Below are positions 1 through 7,640 of a DNA stretch of 64,000 bases, piece after piece. Source of the DNA: Gordonia effusa NBRC 100432 (GTDB taxonomy: Bacteria; Actinomycetota; Actinomycetes; Mycobacteriales; Mycobacteriaceae); assembly GCF_000241305.1 (NCBI RefSeq), contig NZ_BAEH01000018.1, positions 62,001 through 126,000 of the forward strand, given 5' to 3'. A program made the translations under genes and the position numbers. Under the pieces are notes generated by a model. It ran no database searches and was not told the DNA's origin. It worked only from the letters and a program-made list of their open reading frames with translations. Each line of letters starts with the position of its first letter. The stretch's first letter is position 1.

Positions 1-543
1 CGGTGTCAGCGCCGCCACCAACGTCGCCAGGAACAGAATCGCCCAGTTATGCCACTTGCCCGCTGGCCGGACATCGGAATCCCATGACTCCTTGATTCGC
101 AACGCCGACAACAGAATCCACCCCAGGGCCGCGTACGAGGTGAACAGGCTCCAATGTCCCTGCAGAAGGCGTTCTGCCACGAAGGGATTCCACAGGGCGA
201 TGATCGAGGCCGCGGCGACCCCCGTGGCGCCCGCCCCGCGTACCACGCGGCCGGCCAGCAGCCCGTATCCGACGCCCGCCAATAGCAGCGACAGCGTCAG
301 GATCGCGACGACCACCGTTCCGCCGTTAACGACGCTGGACAGCAACGCGATCAGCCCGTCCTGCGGTACCGCGCGGGGCGGATTGCCGCCAATGCCGAGC
401 GTCGAATCGGTGAGGAAGGTGCGCGGCGTCGACACCGCATCGCGGTACAGCAGATAGCCGGGACGCCACAGGGGGGCCATGATCGCGAACGTCGCCACCG
501 CGGACACCAGCCAGGCGGTGAACACTATGCGACGGTCAGACAT
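1..543 (-). CDS. Rv0226c-like polytopic membrane protein (5' part only)
   Basis: The reading frame opens with ATG at 543 (MSDRRIVFTAWLVSAV) and runs off the left end after 181 codons without a stop, so only the N-terminal part is visible. A first hydrophobic segment covers about residues 7-25, followed by a polar loop (YRDAVSTPRTFLTDSTLG) that ends in a proline-rich turn. At least three more membrane segments follow. I identify it with the Rv0226c family because the next minus-strand gene is the DUF3068 (Rv0227c) homologue and the acyltransferase (Rv0228) follows, the same order as in M. tuberculosis. The biochemical role of that family is unknown; the large loop after the first helix recalls GT-C glycosyltransferases, but no catalytic motif can be confirmed in this fragment. 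It is divergent from the flippase-like gene, with about 60 bp between likely starts. Confidence 0.7.
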   Translation of the reverse strand, partial: MSDRRIVFTAWLVSAVATFAIMAPLWRPGYLLYRDAVSTPRTFLTDSTLGIGGNPPRAVPQDGLIALLSSVVNGGTVVVAILTLSLLLAGVGYGLLAGRVVRGAGATGVAAASIIALWNPFVAERLLQGHWSLFTSYAALGWILLSALRIKESWDSDVRPAGKWHNWAILFLATLVAALTP

Positions 544-603
544 GTGCACGATTGTCCCGCAGCGGTGAAACCTCCCGTGCCCGGCATCAATACTCTTGTG
601 GTC

Positions 604-1917
604 ATGCCTGCGTCGATCACCCGTAGCACCGCGCATGCGCTTGGCTGGGTCACCGCGGGCACGATGACCGCGAATGCGTGCTCCTACCTCGTGCATCTGC
701 CGGCGAGCCGGTGGTTCAGCGAAGCCGAATACGGCGAGTTCGCTGTCGTCCTCGCGTGGCTGCTGGTTGTCGCGGTGCCCGCCCTGGCCTGCCAGGCGGT
801 GATCGCCCGCGAGGCAGTGCGCGGAGTGTCGGACGCGGCGCTGCGCCTCCTCGGCCTGCGACTGACCGCACTCGTCGGTGCCGTGGCATTGGCGGTCGCA
901 CCCGTGGCCAGCGCGGTCGCCGACATCGGACTGAACACCGTGTTGCCCGGCGTACTCATCGCGCCGATGCTCACCCTCATCGCTACCGGGCAGGGCATTC
1001 TGCAGGGCCGGTACCGCTTCAAAACTCTCGGTATTGTGCTCGCGACAACCGGGGTACTGAGGTCGGTGCCGATGGTCGTCGGTGTCGCGGCGGGGCTTGG
1101 CGTCGACGGCGCGCTGTGGGCCGGCATGGTTGGAGCCGGGGTTGCCGCAGGTGTTGTCTGGGTGGCGAGCCACACCGATGTACCCGCACCCACCCCCACC
1201 GCGACGCCGGCGGTCTGGACCGTCGTCGCCGCGTCACAGGTGCAGCTCGCACTCGTCGTCGCATCGTCATTGGATCTGCTCATGTCGCGGACCGTGCTCA
1301 GTGAAACTGACGCGGGTGTGTACGCGGTCGGTGCCGTCGCATTGAAAGTGGCCTTCTGGCTGCCGCAGGCCGTCGGAGTGGTGTTCTACCCACAGATGGC
1401 CGACGTTCGGCATACCCGTCGATCGGTGCGCGGAGCGCTTATCGCGGTGGGCGCGGTCGGCGCGATGCTCATTGTCGCGGCCCTTGTCGGTGGTGGTGTC
1501 GTGCCGCTGGTCGTCGGGGCGAAATACGACGACGTCGTCGGTGTGCTGTGGCTGTTTACCTATACCGGCGTTGCGCTGTCTTTGCTGCAGGTATTGCTCT
1601 TGGCGACGATCGCGGCGGGCCGCACCCGCTGGTCACTGATCGCGTGGCTGGTGATCCTCGGCGAGGCCGTCGCGATCCTGTTCGTCGCCGACAGCGTCAC
1701 CGGTCTCATCACCATCGCCGCGGTAGCTGCCACCGTCTCGACGCTCGCGTACGGGGTCACCTTTCGAAGCTGGGCGCCGGGAGCGGAGCGAGCGGGCCCG
1801 ATTAACTGGGCGCCGGGAGCCGCGTCGCAACAGCACGACCCCGGCCACCAGCGCGATAACTCCGAGCATGCCAGCGATCAACGGGACGATTCGGCCCCAG
1901 ATGATTTGCGGTCGTGA
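604..1917 (+). CDS. Polysaccharide flippase-like (MATE/MOP superfamily) membrane protein
   Basis: A 437-residue protein that is almost entirely membrane segments, with about twelve hydrophobic helices from LGWVTAGTMTANACSYLVH onward. The spacing and the early conserved region (LPASRWFSEAEYGEFAVVLAWL) fit Wzx/MOP-type lipid-linked glycan exporters. I chose ATG 604; an in-frame GTG at 544 would add a proline-rich leader that overlaps the first codon of the divergent gene. The last 50 or so residues after VTFRSW are low-complexity and polar (HDPGHQRDNSEHASDQRDD) and lie antisense to the 3' end of the DUF3068 gene, so the natural C-terminus probably used to end near 1770. A lipid-linked sugar exporter would suit this envelope locus, but the substrate cannot be told. 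It might instead be an unrelated polytopic protein of the same fold. Confidence 0.65.
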   Translation: MPASITRSTAHALGWVTAGTMTANACSYLVHLPASRWFSEAEYGEFAVVLAWLLVVAVPALACQAVIAREAVRGVSDAALRLLGLRLTALVGAVALAVAPVASAVADIGLNTVLPGVLIAPMLTLIATGQGILQGRYRFKTLGIVLATTGVLRSVPMVVGVAAGLGVDGALWAGMVGAGVAAGVVWVASHTDVPAPTPTATPAVWTVVAASQVQLALVVASSLDLLMSRTVLSETDAGVYAVGAVALKVAFWLPQAVGVVFYPQMADVRHTRRSVRGALIAVGAVGAMLIVAALVGGGVVPLVVGAKYDDVVGVLWLFTYTGVALSLLQVLLLATIAAGRTRWSLIAWLVILGEAVAILFVADSVTGLITIAAVAATVSTLAYGVTFRSWAPGAERAGPINWAPGAASQQHDPGHQRDNSEHASDQRDDSAPDDLRS

Positions 1918-2874
1918 CTGTGCCCGCGCGGTGTCGGTCAGTTCCTTCTGGGATGTGTCGTCATAGCTGAATGACGCGACGAGACTTGGCAATCGGAGGC
2001 CACTCAGCGCGGCATTCGTGCCTGGGTTCACGATGCGGTACTCCTGCGCGATGGTGAAGTCGGCGTCGATGATGATCCCGGTCTTGGGGTCGACCGACAG
2101 CGACCATTGGCCGCTGCGATGCAATGCGGCCGTCAGCGGTGTCGACGGTGCGACGCCGTCGATCGACCCGAACCACCTGGCCGGTCGGGTGATTAGTGTT
2201 CCGGGTTCGGGTCGGTTGTCGACGCCGTACTGCGTCGACAGATCGGTATCGGGGATATCGGCGGTGAATCGAACGGCGTCGAGACCGTTGACGTTGGCGT
2301 CGCCGGCAGCGCGCAGCGGAACCGATCGTCGGGTAGCGACGTCGTAGAAGGACAGGCCGGAAGCCGGGTCACGCGGAAATAGATAAGTCACCCCCGCACG
2401 CTGGGGCAGCGGCACCGGGGCACGGTTGCTGTCGTACTGGACGGCCGACACCGGGTTAGCGATGGGCGCGGCGCTCCGACGATCGAGCGTGACGCGATCC
2501 TTGAAGGCGGTGACGGTCGGGTTGTCGCAATCTTCTGCTGCCTTGCCACCGGCCACTCGGACTGACGTTCCCGCTTGGAGCGTTACGCGATCGGCGTCGG
2601 CGGGCCGTACCGCGACGACGCGCTGGCCGGTTAGTAGATCTCCTGTGCGCACCAGCGCGACCGGGGCGTCAAGGGCGCAAGCGTCGAGGAATTTCGTGCC
2701 TGGCGCCGACGTCGCGACGACGGTCACGTCGGTATCGAGTGATACCTTGCGGAATTTGTCTACCAGGAAGGTCGGAGCCGCGACCGTCACGGCCAGCAGG
2801 AAGGCCGCGAGGAAGATCAATGTCGGTCCGATGAGGTCGCGCGTGGAGAAATGGCTGGCCGCGGGCGTCGACAT
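1633..2874 (-). CDS. DUF3068 membrane protein (Rv0227c-like)
   Basis: The 413-residue protein has one N-terminal membrane helix (residues about 14-35, PTLIFLAAFLLAVTVAAPTFLVD), a large extracytoplasmic domain typical of DUF3068/PorA-like proteins, and a C-terminal helix at about 325-348 (IVPLIAGMLGVIALVAGVVLL). Corynebacterial and mycobacterial members of this family have been linked to lipomannan maturation and lipoarabinomannan synthesis, so an envelope glycolipid role is the best guess. Start is ATG 2874, with the divergent acyltransferase starting 32 bp away. After the second helix there is an unusual arginine- and aspartate-rich tail of some 60 residues. This tail is read from DNA that also encodes the tail of the opposite-strand flippase-like gene (285 bp shared), so it is probably an extension following loss of an earlier stop codon. 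Confidence 0.85.
   Translation of the reverse strand: MSTPAASHFSTRDLIGPTLIFLAAFLLAVTVAAPTFLVDKFRKVSLDTDVTVVATSAPGTKFLDACALDAPVALVRTGDLLTGQRVVAVRPADADRVTLQAGTSVRVAGGKAAEDCDNPTVTAFKDRVTLDRRSAAPIANPVSAVQYDSNRAPVPLPQRAGVTYLFPRDPASGLSFYDVATRRSVPLRAAGDANVNGLDAVRFTADIPDTDLSTQYGVDNRPEPGTLITRPARWFGSIDGVAPSTPLTAALHRSGQWSLSVDPKTGIIIDADFTIAQEYRIVNPGTNAALSGLRLPSLVASFSYDDTSQKELTDTARAQSRPQIIWGRIVPLIAGMLGVIALVAGVVLLRRGSRRPVNRARSLRSRRPASKGDPVRERRDGGSYRGDGDETGDAVGDEQDRDGLAEDHQPRDQ
1770..1820. repeat. 15-bp direct repeat in overlapping gene tails
   Basis: CTGGGCGCCGGGAGC occurs at 1770-1784 and again at 1806-1820, 36 bp apart (12 codons, so both frames are kept). It lies just where the DUF3068 and flippase-like reading frames run past their conserved ends into each other. 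The intervening bases (GGAGCGAGCGGGCCCG) have the look of short dispersed repeats in related genomes. Confidence 0.8.
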
Positions 2875-2906
2875 ACTGGCGAGGGTAGTGGGTAGATTGA
2901 CTCACG

Positions 2907-4055
2907 ATGTCTGTACCCCGCTTCTATCCGCAACTCGAAGGTATGCGCGCCGTCGCAGCACTGGGTGTGCTGTCAACCCACGTCGCGTTTCAGACCGGTG
3001 AGGTACAGACCCCAGTGCTCGGTCCGATTCTCGGCCGCCTCGATCTTGCCGTCGCCCTATTCTTCGGACTATCGGGTTTTCTGCTGTGGCGACCGTATGT
3101 CGATGCCGCGCATGGCGGACCGCGTCCCGACGTCCGGCGATATCTCACTCATCGGTTCGTACGGATCTGGCCGGCGTATGTGGTGGTCGTCGTCGCTGTG
3201 CTGACGCTGCTCCCCGAGGCGCGTAACGCCGACGTCGTCGTATGGGGCGCGAATCTGACGCTCACTCAGATCTTTGTGCCGCTATCGCTGACGGCTGGAC
3301 TTACGCAGATGTGGAGTCTGTCGGTCGAGGTGATGTTCTATCTGCTGTTGCCGCTGATCGGGTGGGCGATGCTCAGGCTATCGGGATCGCTTGCCCGACA
3401 ACGTATTCCGATTCTCTGTACGTTCTTCGCGTTGACTCTGCTGTGGGGTCCGCTCGCGTCGATACTGCCGACCCAACCCGGGCTGGAGCCGAAGAACTGG
3501 GTCATCGGGCATCTCCCGTGGTTCGGGGCGGGGCTGCTGCTCGCCGAACTCGTCGGCCGAGTCCACGGTGACGAACCATTGCCACGACCCCTGCGAGCGA
3601 TTGTCGAACTGAGCCGACGCCGCTGGCTGATGTTCGCCGTGCTGGTTATCGCCTATGGCTTGGCCTGTACGCCGTTGGCGGGCCCAACAGGCCTTGGCGC
3701 GGTGAACAGTGGTCAGTTCGTCATCAAGATTCTTCTCGGCGCGGTCTGCGGGTATGCGATCTTGGCCCCATTGGTCTTGGCCGACAGCACTTTTCGTTTC
3801 CTGGACTCGCCGGTCATGCAGGCACTCGGACGTTGGTCCTATGGCATCTTCATCTGGCATGTCGCGGTATTGGCGGTGGTCTTCGGGCTATTCGGCATCT
3901 TGCCCTTCGGCGGCTCGACTCTGCTCGTGTGGGTGCTGACGGTGATTCTCAGTGTCGGCGTCGCCGCGGCTAGTTACGCATTTGTCGAGGAGCCCGCTCG
4001 CGCGCGGCTGCGATCTGCTGGAACTGTCCCCGTGGTGCGGGCAGGCGCTATATAG
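2907..4055 (+). CDS. Acyltransferase 3 family membrane protein (Rv0228-like)
   Basis: 382 residues opening MSVPRFYPQLEGMRAVAALGVLSTHVAF. The LEGMRAVAALGV...H segment is the classic start of acyltransferase family 3 (OafA/YrhL-like), whose histidine is needed for acyl transfer. About ten membrane helices follow, with the conserved RFVRIWPAYVVVV and SLSVEVMFYLLLP segments. Members move acetyl or other acyl groups onto sugars, lipids or peptidoglycan across the membrane. The ATG at 2907 leaves 32 bp to the divergent DUF3068 gene, the same arrangement as Rv0227c-Rv0228, so a shared promoter region and related envelope function are likely. The acceptor is unknown. The end overlaps the left arm of a hairpin that probably terminates transcription from both sides. 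Confidence 0.85.
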   Translation: MSVPRFYPQLEGMRAVAALGVLSTHVAFQTGEVQTPVLGPILGRLDLAVALFFGLSGFLLWRPYVDAAHGGPRPDVRRYLTHRFVRIWPAYVVVVVAVLTLLPEARNADVVVWGANLTLTQIFVPLSLTAGLTQMWSLSVEVMFYLLLPLIGWAMLRLSGSLARQRIPILCTFFALTLLWGPLASILPTQPGLEPKNWVIGHLPWFGAGLLLAELVGRVHGDEPLPRPLRAIVELSRRRWLMFAVLVIAYGLACTPLAGPTGLGAVNSGQFVIKILLGAVCGYAILAPLVLADSTFRFLDSPVMQALGRWSYGIFIWHVAVLAVVFGLFGILPFGGSTLLVWVLTVILSVGVAAASYAFVEEPARARLRSAGTVPVVRAGAI

Positions 4056-4078
4056 CCGTCTGCTCACGCCACGGGGAC
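4026..4078. terminator. Hairpin between convergent acyltransferase and ureohydrolase genes
   Basis: Perfect 10-bp arms GTCCCCGTGG (4026-4035) and CCACGGGGAC (4069-4078), with further imperfect pairing inside. The left arm lies in the last codons of the acyltransferase gene and the right arm just past the minus-strand stop at 4083. There is no strong U tract, so it is a probable bidirectional terminator rather than a textbook one. Confidence 0.6.
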
Positions 4079-4082
4079 ATTT

Positions 4083-5072
4083 TCAGTGGGCTGCCAGGTG
4101 CGCGTACCAGCACACCAACTCATATGCCAGATGTGATGCCGCGATGCTGGTGATCTCGGCATGGTCGTATGCGGGCGCCACCTCGACGACGTCGGAGCCG
4201 ACCAGGTGCAAACCCCGTAGCCCGCGCAGGATTTCCAGAAGTTCGCGGCTGGTCAAACCGCCGGCTTCGGGGGTGCCGGTGCCGGGAGCGTGTGCGGGAT
4301 CGAGCACATCGATGTCGATGGAGACGTACAACGGCCGGGCACCTACCCGCTGCCGCAGGGCATCGACAATCTCGTCGACGCCGCGTCGGAACACGTCGGC
4401 GCTGGTATAGATGCCGAAGCCGAACCGGCGGTCGACCTCGAGATCCTTATGTCCGTAGAGCGGTCCGCGGGTGCCCACGTGGCACAGTGCCTCGGTGTCG
4501 AGAATTCCTTCCTCGACGGCGCGGCGAAACGGCGTGCCGTGGGTGTACTCGGCGCCGAAATAGGTATCCCAGGTGTCTAGGTGGGCATCGAAGTGGATCA
4601 ATGCCACCGGCCCGTGAACCGCTGCGGCAGAACGCAATAGCGGTAGCGCAATGGTGTGATCACCGCCGATGGTGACGAGTTTGACTCCGCTGCGGGCGAA
4701 TTCACCCGACGCCTGTTCCAACGTGTCGATGGCATCGGCGATATCGAAAGGGTTTATCGCCGCATCCCCGGCGTCGGCCACCTGCACGGTGGCGAATGGT
4801 GAGATATCGCTCGCTGGGTTGTAGGGCCGCAGCAGTCGGCTGGCCTCCCGAATACCGGCCGGGCCAAATCGCGCGCCCGGCCGATAAGAGACCCCGCTGT
4901 CGAAGGGAACACCCATCACCGCCACGTCGACATGCTCGGTCTCGTCGAGTCGGGGCAGCCGCGCGAAGGTGGCCGGTCCGGCGAATCGGGGCAGTTGGGA
5001 AGAGTCGACCGGGCCGATATGGCCGCCTTCGACGATGCGCGGGGTCTGCAGGGCCGGGTGGTGAAATTTCAT
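4083..5072 (-). CDS. Ureohydrolase, predicted 4-guanidinobutyrase (agmatinase family)
   Basis: 329 residues of the arginase/agmatinase fold. All manganese ligands are visible: the GGDHT motif (136-140), DAHLD (162-166) and [19 protein letters not shown] with D253 and D255. The family hydrolyses guanidino compounds to urea and an amine. I chose ATG 5072 because AGGAGG sits 9 bases upstream and the protein then begins [11 protein letters not shown]; a longer frame to 5129 would overlap the upstream gene. The two genes upstream encode a DavB-like amino-acid 2-monooxygenase and a carbon-nitrogen hydrolase, so the most coherent substrate is 4-guanidinobutyrate, giving 4-aminobutyrate and urea. Agmatine is the alternative, but no arginine decarboxylase is nearby. 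The fold is certain; the substrate is inferred from context. Confidence 0.85.
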   Translation of the reverse strand: MKFHHPALQTPRIVEGGHIGPVDSSQLPRFAGPATFARLPRLDETEHVDVAVMGVPFDSGVSYRPGARFGPAGIREASRLLRPYNPASDISPFATVQVADAGDAAINPFDIADAIDTLEQASGEFARSGVKLVTIGGDHTIALPLLRSAAAVHGPVALIHFDAHLDTWDTYFGAEYTHGTPFRRAVEEGILDTEALCHVGTRGPLYGHKDLEVDRRFGFGIYTSADVFRRGVDEIVDALRQRVGARPLYVSIDIDVLDPAHAPGTGTPEAGGLTSRELLEILRGLRGLHLVGSDVVEVAPAYDHAEITSIAASHLAYELVCWYAHLAAH

Positions 5073-5091
5073 CTGCGGGTGCCTCCTGCTG

Positions 5092-6777
5092 TTAATCGAG
5101 TTCCACCGGAGCGATGTCGTCGTAAACATCGCCGGGGCCGGGGTTCTCGGCGGCGGTATGTCCGCCGAAGTGAGTCATGATGCCCCACAACGCATTAAGT
5201 GCGGTTTGGACGGCTCCCTCGGCCCAGCCGGCGGTCCACGACACGTCGTCGCCCGCGAGGAAGAAACCACGGTATTCGGCCGGGAGCCGGTCCTGCATGA
5301 AATGAGTAAAGAGGCGTCGCTGGTAGCGGTAATGGCCGGGTAGATTCGCCTTGAACGCACCCATGAAGTCCCGCTCGGTCTCCCAGGACAGGGTGACCGG
5401 CGAGGCGATGATGTGGCTGCGGATATCGACGCCCGGATAGATTTCGGCGAGCGATTTGAGCATGAGATCCATGCGTTCGACCGCGTCGAGTGGGAGTAGT
5501 TTGAGCGAGTCGTCAGCCCAGGTATACGACAGACAGATTAGCCCGGGACGATCGTCGCCGTAGTCGAGAAGGTAAGTGCCGCGGCTCATTCGGTCGGTAA
5601 GGGTCATACTCATCACTTCGCGGCCGGTCCGCGGATCGATGTCTTTCCAGAACGGTCGGTCGACGAGAACGAACACCTTCGACGATCCCATATAGTGGGT
5701 CCGCTCGATGGCGGTCCAGTGATCAATTGGCAGAAGTCGCTCATCGGTGCGGATGGTGTTGAGCAACATCCAGCCCTGGCCGGTGAATACCGCGGCGTCG
5801 AAGGTGTCGATACGACCCGACGAGTCGGCGACGGTGACCTTGTCGGGGTGTGTCCGCCGCAATTCGACCACGCGGGGCCGAGTGATGCCGCCGTCGTGTA
5901 GCGACTGCACGGATGTACCAGCGGGCCAGTGGGCGGCATTCTGGACGGGCGTCGACCAAAGTCGTTGGGGGAGTTGATTGGAGCCGCCGACGATGCCGCG
6001 ATGGTGATCATCGGACGCTGTGCATACGACGCGCAGTATCTCGAGAATGGAGTTGGGGAAGTCGGTATCCCAGCCACCCGTGCCGAATCCCACCTGGCCG
6101 AAGATCTCCCGCAGGGCGAAACTGCTGAATGCTTCGGACTGGCAGAGGAACCCGTAGAAGGTCGTGTCGTCGTGGCGGCGAACCAGGTCGGACCAGATCG
6201 CGCGAACACCAGCCACATCGCGATTGCGGATTGCCGCTCCGAGCTCTTTGGCGCGCGCGTATTCGTCGAGGGTGCGATTCCAGGCGTCGGAAACGTCGGC
6301 GTAGATGGTGGGCAGGTCATCAAGGACACGTGCGAAATGCTTGCGGCCCTTGAGATCTACCACCGTGCTCGGCGCCGCCTCGGAAAGCGGGTTAGGGAAC
6401 GGGGTGGTCTGCAGCCCCATCGCGTCGAGGTAGTGGAATAGCGTTGTCGACGACGGCGGAAACCGCATCGCTCCCATCTCCGCGGTGATCCCCGGATGGC
6501 CGTCGAACGGAACCGACCGCATCCGGCCGCCGATCTGATCGGCCTCGTATACCACCGGCCGCAAACCCATTCGGACCAATTCATGTGCGATCAGCGTGCC
6601 CGACAATCCGGCACCGATTACCGCGACTCGGGTGCCATGCGCGTAGTCGGGAACCGATCCAATACCCGCGCCGCTCGTCACGTAGTCGTCGTAGGCGAAC
6701 GGAAAGTCGGGACCGAACATGGTCAGCGTCGTCACGTCATCTGAGCCAATACCATTGGGCGCGATGGGAATCGACAC
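5092..6777 (-). CDS. Flavin amino-acid 2-monooxygenase, predicted L-arginine 2-monooxygenase (DavB-like)
   Basis: 561 residues of the flavin amine oxidase family. The FAD-binding GAGLSG motif is at 55-60 with [14 protein letters not shown] after it, and the C-terminal FAD motif reads [20 protein letters not shown]. From memory, length and many segments ([46 protein letters not shown]) closely follow Pseudomonas lysine 2-monooxygenase DavB, which oxidatively decarboxylates the amino acid to an amide. The product would be hydrolysed by the amidase encoded immediately upstream (9-bp gap). Since the downstream gene is a guanidino-cleaving ureohydrolase, L-arginine is the likelier substrate, giving 4-guanidinobutyramide and CO2. 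Lysine remains possible. Cytoplasmic, no signal peptide. Confidence 0.85.
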   Translation of the reverse strand: MSIPIAPNGIGSDDVTTLTMFGPDFPFAYDDYVTSGAGIGSVPDYAHGTRVAVIGAGLSGTLIAHELVRMGLRPVVYEADQIGGRMRSVPFDGHPGITAEMGAMRFPPSSTTLFHYLDAMGLQTTPFPNPLSEAAPSTVVDLKGRKHFARVLDDLPTIYADVSDAWNRTLDEYARAKELGAAIRNRDVAGVRAIWSDLVRRHDDTTFYGFLCQSEAFSSFALREIFGQVGFGTGGWDTDFPNSILEILRVVCTASDDHHRGIVGGSNQLPQRLWSTPVQNAAHWPAGTSVQSLHDGGITRPRVVELRRTHPDKVTVADSSGRIDTFDAAVFTGQGWMLLNTIRTDERLLPIDHWTAIERTHYMGSSKVFVLVDRPFWKDIDPRTGREVMSMTLTDRMSRGTYLLDYGDDRPGLICLSYTWADDSLKLLPLDAVERMDLMLKSLAEIYPGVDIRSHIIASPVTLSWETERDFMGAFKANLPGHYRYQRRLFTHFMQDRLPAEYRGFFLAGDDVSWTAGWAEGAVQTALNALWGIMTHFGGHTAAENPGPGDVYDDIAPVELD

Positions 6778-6786
6778 GGATGACTC

Positions 6787-7599
6787 CTAGTAAAGGTCGG
6801 TTCGGCGATCGGCGAGGTGAGTGTTGTCCCTACGCCCGGTGAGCAAGGCATGCGGATCGACATCTGCGACGAGAAGTGTTTCGCCCAGCCCGGCCCGGGC
6901 GAGATCGACGCCATCCGGCCCGACGATCACGCTTTGTCCGCAGTACTCGAGCCCATTCTCGACGCCACATCGATTCGCGTAGACGACGAATATCTGATTC
7001 TCGTAGGCGCGGGCCGGCACGACGACCCGGCTCACCACGTCGAACGGAGTCATCAACCCGGTCGGCACGAGGAGCACGTCGGTGCCCGCATCAGCATGCG
7101 CGCGAACGAATTCGGGGAATTCCACCTCGTAACAGATCGCCAAACCGACTGTGAGGCCGGCGAATCGCGTCTGGGTGACCAGTTGGTCGCCGGCTACGAA
7201 CAGACTGTGGTCGAGTTCGCCGAAGAGATGCGTCTTGTGGTGCCGGGCCAGCGGCATCCCATCTCGACCGACCAATACGACGGTATTTCGATTGCCGTCG
7301 GGACCGATTTCCGGATATCCGTACAGAATCGCGACGCCATGGCGTTGAGCGAGTTCGGAAATCGCCGACGCGAGAGGGCCGTTCGGTGGTTCCGCCCGCT
7401 GCCCGGATAGTTCGCCGATGTTGTAGCCGGTCGCGGACATCTCGGGTGTCACCAGTACATCGGCGCCGACATCGGCCGCTGAACGTACCGCCGTCGTGAT
7501 CGCGGCCAAGTTGTCCTCAGCGGTGATTGCGAGCGCCGGACCCTGCGAGAGGGCGATGCGCACTCGCGCACCGCCACTGTCTTCGATTGAGCCGGACAC
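6787..7599 (-). CDS. Carbon-nitrogen hydrolase, predicted 4-guanidinobutyramidase (DavA-like)
   Basis: 270 residues of the nitrilase superfamily. The catalytic Glu-Lys-Cys triad is readable: E53 in TPEMSATGYN, K122 in HHKTHLFGELD and C156 in GLAICYEVEFPE. Size and context match DavA, the 5-aminovaleramidase paired with lysine monooxygenase. Here it is the first gene of a three-gene run and would hydrolyse the amide made by the monooxygenase, probably 4-guanidinobutyramide to 4-guanidinobutyrate plus ammonia. The start is GTG 7599. Only 41 bp separate it from the end of aftD on the same strand, so either the operon has a promoter inside the aftD end or it is partly read from aftD. Substrate is inferred from neighbours. 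Confidence 0.82.
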   Translation of the reverse strand: MSGSIEDSGGARVRIALSQGPALAITAEDNLAAITTAVRSAADVGADVLVTPEMSATGYNIGELSGQRAEPPNGPLASAISELAQRHGVAILYGYPEIGPDGNRNTVVLVGRDGMPLARHHKTHLFGELDHSLFVAGDQLVTQTRFAGLTVGLAICYEVEFPEFVRAHADAGTDVLLVPTGLMTPFDVVSRVVVPARAYENQIFVVYANRCGVENGLEYCGQSVIVGPDGVDLARAGLGETLLVADVDPHALLTGRRDNTHLADRRTDLY

Positions 7600-7640
7600 A
7601 ATCCCGATGGTGCCACAACTTCGCGGTTGGGGCTGGCGAG

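Noticed and set aside
684-1283. Long opposite-strand frames within the flippase-like gene
   Set aside because: Typical high-GC shadow frames with no family pattern, while the plus-strand frame shows clean membrane helices.
4083-5072. Plain agmatinase of polyamine synthesis
   Set aside because: No arginine decarboxylase or polyamine gene is near, and the two upstream genes point to the monooxygenase route. Kept as an alternative only.
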